A stretch of DNA of 64,000 nucleotides from RGIG1681 sp045594425. Its GTDB lineage: Bacteria; Bacillota; Clostridia; Christensenellales; UBA1242. Position numbers and translations under genes: made by a program. Below the pieces are notes generated by a model that ran no database searches, was not told the origin of the DNA, and worked only from the letters and a program-made list of their open reading frames with translations. Below are positions 27,749 through 36,218 of this stretch, piece by piece. The stretch's first letter is position 1, and each line of letters opens with the position of its first letter. The DNA is taken from assembly GCA_045594425.1 (NCBI GenBank), contig JAZNYK010000007.1:62001-126000 (forward strand), in the 5' to 3' direction.

Positions 27749-28276
27749 TTATCTTGTTTTAATCAAACCGTAGTTACCATCATCTCTCTTGTAAAGAACA
27801 TTAACAAGTCCAGTTTGATTATCTCTATAAATATAGAAATCATTTCCAATAAGTTCCAATTGGTCAATTGCTTGTTCTTCAGAAATCAAATCAAGTTCAA
27901 AATCTTTAACTTTAACAATTTTAGCAGCCTCAATTTGTGGAACAGCATCAAAGAACAACAAATCCATTGGGTCAACACCTTTAACACTGTCTTTAACCTT
28001 TCCTGCAATTCTAACAATTTGTCTTTCAATTTTAGCAAGTGCAGTATCAAGGTTAGCATACATATTGTCAGATTCAACTTCACTTCTTACAAACAAATTT
28101 TTATCTTTAATAGAAATTTCCATCTTATATCTTTCTTGACTGCCAGATTTAGACAAAACAACTTTAGCGTTTGCACCAGCATCAAGATATTTTTCAAACC
28201 TAGTAACCTTTTTTTCAATAAGGTCAGTAAGTTTTTCCTTAGCAACATAATTTCTTTGAACAATTTCAATCTTCAT
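27749..28276 (-). CDS. hpf: Ribosome hibernation promoting factor, long form
   Basis: Binds 30S and dimerises 70S into inactive 100S particles. The 175-aa protein has the N-terminal S30AE domain (MKIEIVQRNYVAKEKLTDLIEKK...) and the C-terminal dimerisation domain (AKIVKVKDFELDLISEEQAIDQLEL ending VLYKRDDGNYGLIKTR), diagnostic of the long form. ATG 28276 follows GGAGG at 8 nt. It lies just after clpC but has its own promoter (28307-28334). Confidence 0.95.
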   Translation of the reverse strand: MKIEIVQRNYVAKEKLTDLIEKKVTRFEKYLDAGANAKVVLSKSGSQERYKMEISIKDKNLFVRSEVESDNMYANLDTALAKIERQIVRIAGKVKDSVKGVDPMDLLFFDAVPQIEAAKIVKVKDFELDLISEEQAIDQLELIGNDFYIYRDNQTGLVNVLYKRDDGNYGLIKTR

Positions 28277-28306
28277 AACATTTACCTCCATACTTGTTCT
28301 ACTTAA

Positions 28307-28334
28307 ATTATAAACTATGTTTAATAATTTTCAA
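28307..28334 (-). promoter_or_regulatory. Promoter of hpf
   Basis: Minus strand TTGAAA (28329-28334), 16-nt spacer, TATAAT (28307-28312), in the 68-nt gap after clpC. Confidence 0.65.
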
Positions 28335-28344
28335 AATGTTTTAA

Positions 28345-30777
28345 CTAACATAAAACTTCAAATTTAAATTTTCCACCAACAGCATCAACACACACTGCAG
28401 AGTTATTCAAAAGTTCACCGCTAACAATCATATTTGCAAGAGGGTCACGAATCTCTTTATCAATAACCCTTTTTAATGGTCTTGCACCATATGCTTCATC
28501 GTAGCCTTTTTCACAAATCAAAACTCGTGCTTCATCGGTCACTTGCAAGGTTATTTTTCTTGACCTATCCAAATTTTTCATAAGAGATTTAAGCATAAGC
28601 CCAGAAATTTTAAGCAAACTATCTTTTGAAAGCGTATCGAAAATAACAACCGAATCAATTCTATTCAAAAGTTCAGGTTTAAATTTATCACGAAGTTTAT
28701 CCATCAAAAATTCATCGGTAGAAACCTTTGCTTCTTCAGGATGCATTTTTTCAAATTTTCTTCTAGCAACAAGGTCTTGAACGCCATTGTTACTAGTCAA
28801 AATAATAAGCGTGTTTTTAAAGTTAACAAGTTTTCCAGAAGAATCTGTAAGTCTTCCTTCATCAAAAATTTGAAGCATTAAATTAAAGATATCTGGATGT
28901 GCTTTTTCAATCTCATCAAAAAGAACAATTGAATAAGGTTTCTTTCTAACAGCCTCAGTAAGTTCACCACCATCTTCATGACCAACATATCCAGGAGGTG
29001 CACCAATAAGTCTAGATATTGAATGACTTTCCATAAATTCACTCATATCAAATCTAATGATTGAATCTTCGCTATCAAACAAAACATCTGCAATTGCTTT
29101 AGTAAGTTCAGTTTTACCAACACCAGTTGGGCCCAAAAACAAAAACGAACCAATTGGTCTGTTTGGGTCATTAATATCAGCCCTAGACCTTCTTATTGCA
29201 CTTGAAACAACCGCAACTGCTTCCGGTTGCCCAATAACCCTATCACCAATAATTTCTTCCAAATTCATCAACTTTTCTTTTTCAGAAGATGACAACTTAT
29301 TAACTGGAATTTTTGTCCAAGAAGACACAACCTCTCTAATGTTTTCTGAAGTAATTTCTCCAAAAGCATTTCCAGTTTTTGAATATAACGAATTTTTAAT
29401 TTCATCGATTTTTGCAAGCAAACCTTTTTTTCGCTCATTAATTTCATTAGCCATAATAAAGTCTTGATTTTGCCTGCAAATTTCTTTTTGCCTATCAAGT
29501 TCAGCAATTTGCATATTTAATTCTTTAACTTCTTTTGGAACAGCCGAACTTCCCACCCTAACTTTACTGCAAGCCTCATCAATCAAGTCAATCGCTTTGT
29601 CTGGCAAAAATCTGTTTGTTATATATCTTATTGAAAGTGTAACAGCAGCCTCTATCGCAGCATCGGATATTTGAACATTATGAAAATTTTCAAACGATGT
29701 TCGAATCCCTTTCAAAATATTAATTGCATCTTCTGCCGTTGGTTCTTCAACATTCACAGGTTGAAAACGTCTTTCTAGTGCAGGGTCTTTTTCAATATAT
29801 TTTTTATATTCGTCCAAAGTTGTCGCACCAATACAATGAAGTTCGCCACGTGCAAGATATGGCTTCAATATATCCGATGGTGAAATCTCTCCATCTTTTC
29901 CACCAGCCTCTGCAAGCATATGGATTTCATCAATAAACACAATAATGTTATCATTTTCTTGGATAGCAGAAATGGCATTTTTCAATTTTTGTTCCATGCT
30001 TCCTCGGAACTTTGTGCCCGCCATTAGAGATGCTAAATCAAGAGAAAAAATAATTTTATCACTCAACAATTCAGGAACATCACCTGCATTTATTCTTTGT
30101 GCCAAGCCTTCAACAACCGAAGATTTTCCAACACCAGGCTCACCAATAAGCACCGGATTATTTTTTGTTTTTCTACACAAAATTTCAATCACACGCTCTG
30201 TTTCTTCATCACGTCCAATGATTTTTGCTAGTGCCTTTTCTGAAACTTTTTTTGTTAAATCAATACCTAATCCTTTTAAATCTTCAGGAAGTTCTTGATA
30301 AGTTTTCTTTGATTTTGAAACTTTAAGTTGAACTGGTTTTTCATCTTCAACCTGCAAATTTTCAAGCAACCTTTTTTGCAAAACTTTTACATCAATCTTA
30401 TAAAAATTTGTAAGAATTTTTGTTGCTTTGAATTCAGTCCCATTAAGTAATAAATGCAAAATATATTCAATTTCTTGCGTTTTTAACCCATTTTTTTGCA
30501 TAAAATCGTTAGTTTTTGCGAAAATTGTTGCCACATTTTTTGATGGAGCAACATTTGTCGCAGGTTTTATATCTCTATTTTTTAGTGATGAAATTATAAC
30601 TTTTTTATAACCATCTTTTTCAATACCAAAACCATTAAGCAATTTCTGTGCATAGGTTCCATTTGCTGACAAAACACCAAAAAGCAAGTGTTCTGTTTCA
30701 ATTTTTGACGAACCCAAAACACTTGCAAATTTTGCTGACACATTAGCAAGTTGTTGTAAAGAATTTGAAACCGCCAT
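28345..30777 (-). CDS. clpC: ATP-dependent Clp protease ATP-binding subunit ClpC
   Basis: Unfoldase of the ClpCP protease. The 810-aa protein has an N-terminal double Clp repeat (~1-145), AAA1 with GEPGVGKSSVVE and VFIDEIHML, a middle domain with the UVR-like stretch (~405-450), AAA2 with GPTGVGKTELTKAI and VLFDEIEKAHPD, and the C-terminal D2-small domain. It is the last gene of the CtsR operon. Both Walker sets are intact. The C-terminal tail after D2 is short. Confidence 0.96.
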   Translation of the reverse strand: MAVSNSLQQLANVSAKFASVLGSSKIETEHLLFGVLSANGTYAQKLLNGFGIEKDGYKKVIISSLKNRDIKPATNVAPSKNVATIFAKTNDFMQKNGLKTQEIEYILHLLLNGTEFKATKILTNFYKIDVKVLQKRLLENLQVEDEKPVQLKVSKSKKTYQELPEDLKGLGIDLTKKVSEKALAKIIGRDEETERVIEILCRKTKNNPVLIGEPGVGKSSVVEGLAQRINAGDVPELLSDKIIFSLDLASLMAGTKFRGSMEQKLKNAISAIQENDNIIVFIDEIHMLAEAGGKDGEISPSDILKPYLARGELHCIGATTLDEYKKYIEKDPALERRFQPVNVEEPTAEDAINILKGIRTSFENFHNVQISDAAIEAAVTLSIRYITNRFLPDKAIDLIDEACSKVRVGSSAVPKEVKELNMQIAELDRQKEICRQNQDFIMANEINERKKGLLAKIDEIKNSLYSKTGNAFGEITSENIREVVSSWTKIPVNKLSSSEKEKLMNLEEIIGDRVIGQPEAVAVVSSAIRRSRADINDPNRPIGSFLFLGPTGVGKTELTKAIADVLFDSEDSIIRFDMSEFMESHSISRLIGAPPGYVGHEDGGELTEAVRKKPYSIVLFDEIEKAHPDIFNLMLQIFDEGRLTDSSGKLVNFKNTLIILTSNNGVQDLVARRKFEKMHPEEAKVSTDEFLMDKLRDKFKPELLNRIDSVVIFDTLSKDSLLKISGLMLKSLMKNLDRSRKITLQVTDEARVLICEKGYDEAYGARPLKRVIDKEIRDPLANMIVSGELLNNSAVCVDAVGGKFKFEVLC

Positions 30778-30786
30778 AACTCTCTC

Positions 30787-31797
30787 CTATTTTATTCTTT
30801 TTGTTTTTAGCACACTTGCTAAAAATTTTGCTCTATATTTATCAAGTTCAGATATTGTTACTTTTGAATCTGAAATTTTTGTTAATGAATAAGGCAATAC
30901 ATCAACCATCAAGTTTTCAATAAAATCAACATCTTTAAACCTGACAAGGTCTAACGCAACCCCCATCTTTAATTCACCTAAAAGTTGGGTTGCTTCAAAC
31001 ACACCAATCTTAAAGCAATTTGTAAGCACTCCCCATGCCCTATAAATTTTATCTTTTACATCATCCAAATAAGCAACAGTCAAAAGTTCATTTCTTGCTC
31101 TAATTTCCATCTCACAGATTTTTATTGCAAGTTCTGTAACTTTAACAACATAATCAGTTTCTCTTTTTCCAATTGTTTGATTATTTGAAATTGTGTATGT
31201 GTATGCTTGATTATCCATTTCATCATTTGAAAATGCAGAAAAATCAAATCCTTGGTTTGATAGGTTTGATGCAATTTCTTTAATCTTTCCAGCAAAAGAA
31301 AGTGCCGGCAAAAACAATGTTATACTTGCTTTTAATCCCGTTCCAATGCTAGCAATATTTGACGTTAAAAATCCTAGTGAATCATCAAACGCAACATCTA
31401 ATTTTGATAAAATTTGATTATCAATAACATTTAATTTGTCATAGGCTGAAATCAAACTCAACCCTTTCATTGTGCATTGTTCACACAAATGGTCTGTTTC
31501 ATTTATCATAATAGAAATTTGTTCATCACTTGAAAGAACAACTGCACCATAAAGGTCAGACTCAACAAGCCTGCTTGTGATTAACTTTTTCTCATGCATA
31601 ATGTTAACATCAAGTTCAGGCAAAGTTTTCACTTTATAGAGTTTAAAATCACTATCAATTTTTAATATCACATCAGCCAATTTATTTAAAACTTTAACAC
31701 CTTCATCACCAACAAAAGTTGATGGAAATTGAAACCCATTCAAATTTCTCAAAAGTCGAACCTTGCTTTGAACAACTATCGAACTATAATCTTTCAT
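30787..31797 (-). CDS. mcsB: McsB-like protein (phosphagen-kinase fold, altered active site)
   Basis: In Bacilli McsB phosphorylates arginines to mark proteins for ClpCP. This 336-aa homologue keeps the operon position and framework (RLLRNLNGFQFP, INETDHL, GFLTS..., IGTGLKASI..., ISNNQTIGK). It differs at expected nucleotide/catalytic positions: the family's SSRIRLARN reads QSKVRLLRN, TSCPTNVGTGxRAS reads TSNIASIGTGLKAS (Cys to Asn, Arg to Lys), and the usual glutamate loop before the GN motif is not evident. It may be a weakened kinase or a pseudokinase adaptor. Confidence 0.85.
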   Translation of the reverse strand: MKDYSSIVVQSKVRLLRNLNGFQFPSTFVGDEGVKVLNKLADVILKIDSDFKLYKVKTLPELDVNIMHEKKLITSRLVESDLYGAVVLSSDEQISIMINETDHLCEQCTMKGLSLISAYDKLNVIDNQILSKLDVAFDDSLGFLTSNIASIGTGLKASITLFLPALSFAGKIKEIASNLSNQGFDFSAFSNDEMDNQAYTYTISNNQTIGKRETDYVVKVTELAIKICEMEIRARNELLTVAYLDDVKDKIYRAWGVLTNCFKIGVFEATQLLGELKMGVALDLVRFKDVDFIENLMVDVLPYSLTKISDSKVTISELDKYRAKFLASVLKTKRIK

Positions 31798-31798
31798 A

Positions 31799-32161
31799 TC
31801 AAAGTTCTCCTTTTAATTTTTCTATTTTATTTTTAAGGTCTTCTGCCAAAATATAATTTTCTTCTTCAGCGGCTTGTTCTTTTTGTTTTTCAAGTTCAGC
31901 AATCATTTCTTTAGTTTTTTGCTTCGAAGAATGTTTCAATGACACTTTTCCAACATGATTGATTGAGCCTTGTTTTTTAAGCAAATTAGTTCTCACTTCA
32001 GATTCAAACACTTTATAACAATTTGCGCAACCAACAACACCAGTTCTCAAAAACTCAACTAAACTGGTGCCACATTTTTGGCAAAACTTATCTTGAACAT
32101 AACTTCCATCATCACCAAAACCATTAAACATTATATTTGTGTTTTCATTAAATTCAAACAT
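31799..32161 (-). CDS. mcsA: McsA-like protein (short, one zinc finger)
   Basis: Partner/activator of McsB. The 120-aa protein has FCQKCGTSL and VGCANCYKVFE, a single pair of CxxC motifs, and a C-terminal UVR motif (AEEENYILAEDLKNKIEKLK). Typical Bacilli McsA is about 180 aa with two CxxC pairs more at the N-terminus; that first zinc finger is missing here and replaced by a short Asn/Gly-rich segment. It overlaps the operon tightly (1-nt gap to mcsB, 10 nt from ctsR). Confidence 0.88.
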   Translation of the reverse strand: MFEFNENTNIMFNGFGDDGSYVQDKFCQKCGTSLVEFLRTGVVGCANCYKVFESEVRTNLLKKQGSINHVGKVSLKHSSKQKTKEMIAELEKQKEQAAEEENYILAEDLKNKIEKLKGEL

Positions 32162-32171
32162 AAACTGCCCT

Positions 32172-32630
32172 CTATTTTGTCATTAATTTAAGCAAAACAT
32201 TCTTAAAAGCCTTTGCTCTAACCTTGTCTTTAATTGTAAACGGCATAGCAAGCGAATCATCTGAAAGTGCCGTTTCAAGCATCATTTGCTCTGTTCTAGA
32301 AAGAATTTCATCTGAAACTAGTTTATCGCAAATTTGATTCATTCTTTTTGCAGACAATTCATCACCAATGCTTTCAATAACCAGACTGTTCAAATATGCA
32401 TTATCGTCAGTGTTTTTTAGTCTAGAAATCTTAATAAATCCACTTCCACCACGTTTGCTTTCTTTCACAAACCCCCTATCAACAGTAAATCTTGTGTCAA
32501 GCACATAATTTATCTGACTTGGTGCACAAGAAAAATAATCTGCTAGTGAATTTCTCGAGATATCCACCGAGTCATTATCACCCATTGTTGCAATAATAAA
32601 TTGTTCAATTGATTCAGAAATATTAGCCAT
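32172..32630 (-). CDS. ctsR: Class III stress repressor CtsR
   Basis: Winged-helix repressor of the clp regulon and thermosensor. The 152-aa protein contains YFSCAPSQINYVLDTRFTVDRGFVKESKRGGSGFIKISRL, covering the HTH and the glycine-rich wing, followed by the C-terminal dimerisation region. It is first in the ctsR-mcsA-mcsB-clpC operon and is preceded by a CtsR box, so it is autoregulated. Confidence 0.96.
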   Translation of the reverse strand: MANISESIEQFIIATMGDNDSVDISRNSLADYFSCAPSQINYVLDTRFTVDRGFVKESKRGGSGFIKISRLKNTDDNAYLNSLVIESIGDELSAKRMNQICDKLVSDEILSRTEQMMLETALSDDSLAMPFTIKDKVRAKAFKNVLLKLMTK

Positions 32631-32652
32631 AAATCCTCCTAAAGACCAATTT

Positions 32653-32669
32653 AGTCAAAGATGGTCAAA
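32653..32669 (+). promoter_or_regulatory. CtsR operator
   Basis: Direct heptad repeat AGTCAAA-GAT-GGTCAAA, one base off the GGTCAAA-N3-GGTCAAA CtsR consensus, 23 nt upstream of the ctsR ATG. TTGACT, 18 nt and TATCAT (or a TATAAT) lie just upstream on the minus strand as the likely promoter. Confidence 0.85.
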
Positions 32670-32732
32670 ACACAATTTTATGATACATTATAGCACCTCT
32701 TTAAGTCAAATAAAAAAACAAACAACAGCAAA

Positions 32733-32758
32733 ATAAAAAGAGGTTTAAAACCTCTTTT
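32733..32758 (-). terminator. Terminator of the DegV gene
   Basis: Near-perfect stem AAAAGAGGTTT / AAAACCTCTTTT (32736-32758), followed on the minus strand by U-rich sequence. Confidence 0.8.
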
Positions 32759-32764
32759 CAATCA

Positions 32765-33619
32765 TTATTTTTTTATAAAAATAATTCCAGTTGTTCCAGG
32801 TCCAGCATGTGCGCCAATAACAGGTCCAACAAAAAGCCTTCTTATTGAAACCTTCTTTCCTGTAAGTCTAATCTTTTCAGCAAGGTCATCACCAACTTCT
32901 TTGTTATCTGCATCCAAAATAAACACTTCATATTTATCATCTTCCAAATATTCAGAGTCAAATTTATTCAGCATAAAGTCAATGGCTTTCTTTGTTCCTT
33001 TAACTGTTGTAAGTTTTTCAAGTTTGCCTTCATTAATTGTTAAAATAGGTTTAATATTCAGCATTGTTCCAAACACAGCAGATATTGTTGAAACCCTTCC
33101 ACCTCTTTTTAAATATTGCAAACTATCAACATAAAAATAAACGGCAACTTTATCTTTAAATTCTTTTAAAAACTCAATAACTTCTTCATCACTTGCACCA
33201 GCATTATGCAATTTGCAAGCCTCAATTGCTTGAATTCCCGCACCAACACATATGTTTTTAGTATCAAAACAAGTAATTTTTCTATCTGGATACTTTGCAA
33301 GCAATTCATCAATAGCAATTTTCATATGATTAAAAGTTCCAGAAAGTTCTGATGAAAAATGTACATACAAAATATCTTCACCCGCAGCAAGCACTGGTTC
33401 AAAATAATTGATATAATCTTGCGAGTTTAACGCTGAAGTTGTAACAACTTCACCATTTCTCATTTCAGTATAAAATTGTTTAATATCAATATTCCTACCG
33501 AAATCATACACATATTCTTGACCTTTCAAAGTATAAGGCATTCCAATAACTTTCATACCTAAACTATCAGAATCTGTATAATACATTTCACAATCTGTAT
33601 CTGTAAAAAACACGCTCAT
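32765..33619 (-). CDS. DegV family fatty-acid-binding protein
   Basis: A 284-aa DegV-fold protein; characterised members (FakB) bind fatty acids for phosphorylation by FakA. Visible landmarks: VFFTDTDCEM at the N-terminus, FGRNIDIKQFYTEM, TTSALNSQDYI, HFSSELSGTFNHM (binding-site Ser), SLQYLKRGGRVS and the C-terminal FVGPVIGAHAGPG. No fakA gene is nearby. ATG 33619 follows GGAGG at 7 nt. Confidence 0.93.
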   Translation of the reverse strand: MSVFFTDTDCEMYYTDSDSLGMKVIGMPYTLKGQEYVYDFGRNIDIKQFYTEMRNGEVVTTSALNSQDYINYFEPVLAAGEDILYVHFSSELSGTFNHMKIAIDELLAKYPDRKITCFDTKNICVGAGIQAIEACKLHNAGASDEEVIEFLKEFKDKVAVYFYVDSLQYLKRGGRVSTISAVFGTMLNIKPILTINEGKLEKLTTVKGTKKAIDFMLNKFDSEYLEDDKYEVFILDADNKEVGDDLAEKIRLTGKKVSIRRLFVGPVIGAHAGPGTTGIIFIKK

Positions 33620-33643
33620 AATCAAACCTCCAAGCCTAGCATT

Positions 33644-34450
33644 TTATTGAATTTCATATTCGTTAAATGCTTCTTCATAAAGTTTTCTATCAAAGTCATT
33701 ATAAACACAAAAAACAACCTTAATAGGATAATTTTTTTCAACCAGCCAATCTTTAACTGTTTTCACGGCAATCTTTGAAGCAAGTTCACGTGGGAATTTA
33801 AAAGTTCCAGTTGAAATGCAGCAAAACGCAATTGTTTTAAAGCCATTTTCAACAGCAAGTGACAAGCATGACTTATAGCAGTTCATTAAATCAATTTTAT
33901 CATGATAAGAAACCCTGTCAACAATCATTGGCCCAACAGTATGAATTATGTAACTCGCTGGCAAATTATACCCTTTTGTAAGTTTTGCTTTTCCATTTGG
34001 TTCGGGATGTCCTTGTCTAGACATCAAAAAATTCAATTCTTGTCTAATTTGCAATCCACCCGCCGACATAATAACATTATCAATCGAAGGGTCACAAGGA
34101 ACAAAACTTCCAAGCATCATAGAATTTCCCGCATTAACAATAGCATCAACTTTAAGTGTGGTTATATCCCCTTGAAATATTGCCATGTTTTTTGCATATG
34201 CAAGTTTATTCACATCAACAATTAGTTTATGTGCTCGTTCATAAGACAAAATCTCATCCTGCAAACGCATAAATTCAGAACTTAATGGTTTCGGAAGTCT
34301 TTGATTAGAAAGACCCCTAAAAATAACTCTTTTTTCACCAATATCAAGTTTGTCAAGATTAAATTTGTTTACATCAACATTTTCATCCTCACACAAAATA
34401 TGAATGAGCCTATTAAGTTTTTTATCTAATTCGTCAATCGTGTATTCCAT
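33644..34450 (-). CDS. Macrodomain protein of the zinc-macro type, zinc ligands substituted
   Basis: Macrodomains bind ADP-ribose, and this subfamily (SauMacro/SpyMacroD) removes it from proteins. The 268-aa protein has the helical N-terminal extension (~1-85), then FQGDITTLKVDAIVNAGNS, SAGGLQIRQELNFLM, QGHPEPNGKAKLTKGYNLP, YIIHTVGPM and CCISTGTFKFPRELASKIA. In relatives the loop after NAANS reads GCFxPxHxCIDNxIH and carries the zinc ligands; here it is GSFVPCDPSIDNVIM, changing all four Cys/His positions. ADP-ribose binding looks intact; zinc-dependent catalysis may not be. Confidence 0.9.
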   Translation of the reverse strand: MEYTIDELDKKLNRLIHILCEDENVDVNKFNLDKLDIGEKRVIFRGLSNQRLPKPLSSEFMRLQDEILSYERAHKLIVDVNKLAYAKNMAIFQGDITTLKVDAIVNAGNSMMLGSFVPCDPSIDNVIMSAGGLQIRQELNFLMSRQGHPEPNGKAKLTKGYNLPASYIIHTVGPMIVDRVSYHDKIDLMNCYKSCLSLAVENGFKTIAFCCISTGTFKFPRELASKIAVKTVKDWLVEKNYPIKVVFCVYNDFDRKLYEEAFNEYEIQ

Positions 34451-34507
34451 AAATTCACCTAATAAGAGTATACCACTTAAAAACTCGTTTCACCAAACAA
34501 ATCATGA

Positions 34508-34885
34508 TTAAAATTCTTTTGTTGATGATGTTTTTTTCTTTTTCTTTTGAATAACCTTAACCCCGTCAGTTTCCGCCAAAATCTCTTTAACATAAACTTC
34601 TTTTTCAGCGCTATTGTTTTCTTCACGCAAATTAACTACTTCAGATGAAAGTTGTTCACCAGCATCAGCATGTGCAATTTTTTCAATCTCATGAGCAACA
34701 CGCTCATACTCTTCAAAAAGTTTTCTTGCCTTTTCAACTTTTTTTATGTATGACTTTAGTTGCGACTTAACAACTTGCTTTTTTGCATCTTCAGCAAAAG
34801 AAATATCTTCTACTTTTAATGTTTCAACAAGTTCACTTTCAAGTTTTTTAAATTTTTCAATTAATGCACTTTCATTTTTACTCAT
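34508..34885 (-). CDS. Small charged coiled-coil protein
   Basis: A 125-aa protein with no recognised domain: nearly all helical, Lys/Glu-rich (KFKKLESELVETLKV, KKVEKARKLFEEYER) and ending in a poly-lysine/serine tail. The start at 34885 overlaps the M16 gene's end region and has GGAG 7 nt upstream. It sits between the M16 peptidase and the macrodomain gene. Confidence 0.65.
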   Translation of the reverse strand: MSKNESALIEKFKKLESELVETLKVEDISFAEDAKKQVVKSQLKSYIKKVEKARKLFEEYERVAHEIEKIAHADAGEQLSSEVVNLREENNSAEKEVYVKEILAETDGVKVIQKKKKKTSSTKEF

Positions 34886-34889
34886 ATCA

Positions 34890-36200
34890 TTACTCCGCAA
34901 TCAAAAAATTTTCAACAAAATATTTTTGTGTTGGCACATCTTTCTTTTCAGCATTGCCCAAAACAGTAACAAACATTTCATTGTTCTTATTAAAAATTTC
35001 TTTTGCAACTTCAAGCACACCATCTGGTGTAACCCCTTTTCGAAGCGCTTTCTTTTGTTTTTTTGAAAGTTGGAACAACTTTCCATAATTCATATAATCC
35101 ATCAAATTAACGTGACATTTTGCAGTCATTCTTGCAGGCATTTTTTCATCCGCAAAATATTCAAGATTCTTTCGATATTCCAAAATCAAATTTTCATCAA
35201 TTTTTTCTGTCACAACTTTTTTTATTTCATCTTTAATAACATCAACTGTTTGTTTTATTTTTTCTTTTGAAGTTTCAAACAAAATATTAAATAAAGATGT
35301 GTTTTTAAAGGTAGAAATATCCGAATTCAATCTATATATCAACCCTTGATTTCTAAGTTTTAAAAACAAATCACCTTGTGACCCAGACAAATATCTTCCT
35401 AAAAATGTATAGTTATAGTTCTTGCCAAAAATATCAAGTTCATTTGCATTTATTTTAAATGTCATCAAAACAGTAGATTTTTCTTGGTTTTGCGGATAAA
35501 GTTTCAAAGATGTTTTCTTATCAACATCCGTCATATCATAGTGTTTTTTTGGTTTTTTATGGTTTTGCGCATAGGCAATTTTCGATGTAAAACATTTGTC
35601 AACCAATCTCTTAGTTTTCAAATATGGCATAGAGGTTGCAATTGAGATTATAAAATTGTTTCCAACAAAATAATCTTCTTTAAATTTTTTAATATCTTCA
35701 AATGTGATGCTATCAATATTTTCCTCTGAAACCCCAACAATATCAGATGAAAATTTCGGTTTTGTTATTGCTTGTTTAAAGTTTTTTAAATACACATCTC
35801 TGTGTTCATCATCTAAACACATTTTAAGTTCTTCTTTAATCACACCTTTTTCAGATTCAATATATTCATCATCAATAACCGAATTCATCAAAACATCTTC
35901 AGCAAAATTCATCGACTGCTCAATGAGTTTGTTTGTTCGATAAAACTTCATCACCAAATAATCCATTCCGGTGGATGCGTTCAAAAAAGTGATTTTGTTT
36001 CTATCTCTATCAACTTCAGCATTAGTTCTTGTTTTTGTCTTTTTAAAAAGCGTATGCTCCAAAAAATGAGCAGTTCCCATTTTTTTATCACATTCAGCCC
36101 CAGCACAAAAACCAACCTCAACAGCAGAACTATTGTTCTGTTTATTTCTAGAATAAATCATTATTCCGCCATTCTTTAGTTTTACAATCTTATCTTTCAT
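34890..36200 (-). CDS. M16 family zinc metallopeptidase
   Basis: A 436-aa insulinase/pitrilysin-type protease. The inverted zinc motif HFLEH lies near residue 46 (GTAHFLEHTLFKK), with the third ligand region SEKGVIKEELKM about 75 residues later. The C-terminal half resembles the inactive M16 domain (KSTVLMTFKINANELDIFG...). Length fits the single-chain two-domain bacterial form. It is cytoplasmic (no signal peptide) and lies downstream of the glycosyltransferase operon by 18 nt. Confidence 0.9.
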   Translation of the reverse strand: MKDKIVKLKNGGIMIYSRNKQNNSSAVEVGFCAGAECDKKMGTAHFLEHTLFKKTKTRTNAEVDRDRNKITFLNASTGMDYLVMKFYRTNKLIEQSMNFAEDVLMNSVIDDEYIESEKGVIKEELKMCLDDEHRDVYLKNFKQAITKPKFSSDIVGVSEENIDSITFEDIKKFKEDYFVGNNFIISIATSMPYLKTKRLVDKCFTSKIAYAQNHKKPKKHYDMTDVDKKTSLKLYPQNQEKSTVLMTFKINANELDIFGKNYNYTFLGRYLSGSQGDLFLKLRNQGLIYRLNSDISTFKNTSLFNILFETSKEKIKQTVDVIKDEIKKVVTEKIDENLILEYRKNLEYFADEKMPARMTAKCHVNLMDYMNYGKLFQLSKKQKKALRKGVTPDGVLEVAKEIFNKNNEMFVTVLGNAEKKDVPTQKYFVENFLIAE

Positions 36201-36218
36201 TAATTCACTCCAATAAAA

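Noticed and set aside
27815..28306. 163-codon + strand frame opposite hpf
   Set aside because: Antisense shadow of the hpf gene; Asn/Phe-rich composition is typical of reverse-complement AT-rich coding DNA.
29057..29467. 136-codon + strand frame opposite clpC
   Set aside because: Antisense to the AAA2 domain of clpC, no ribosome binding site.
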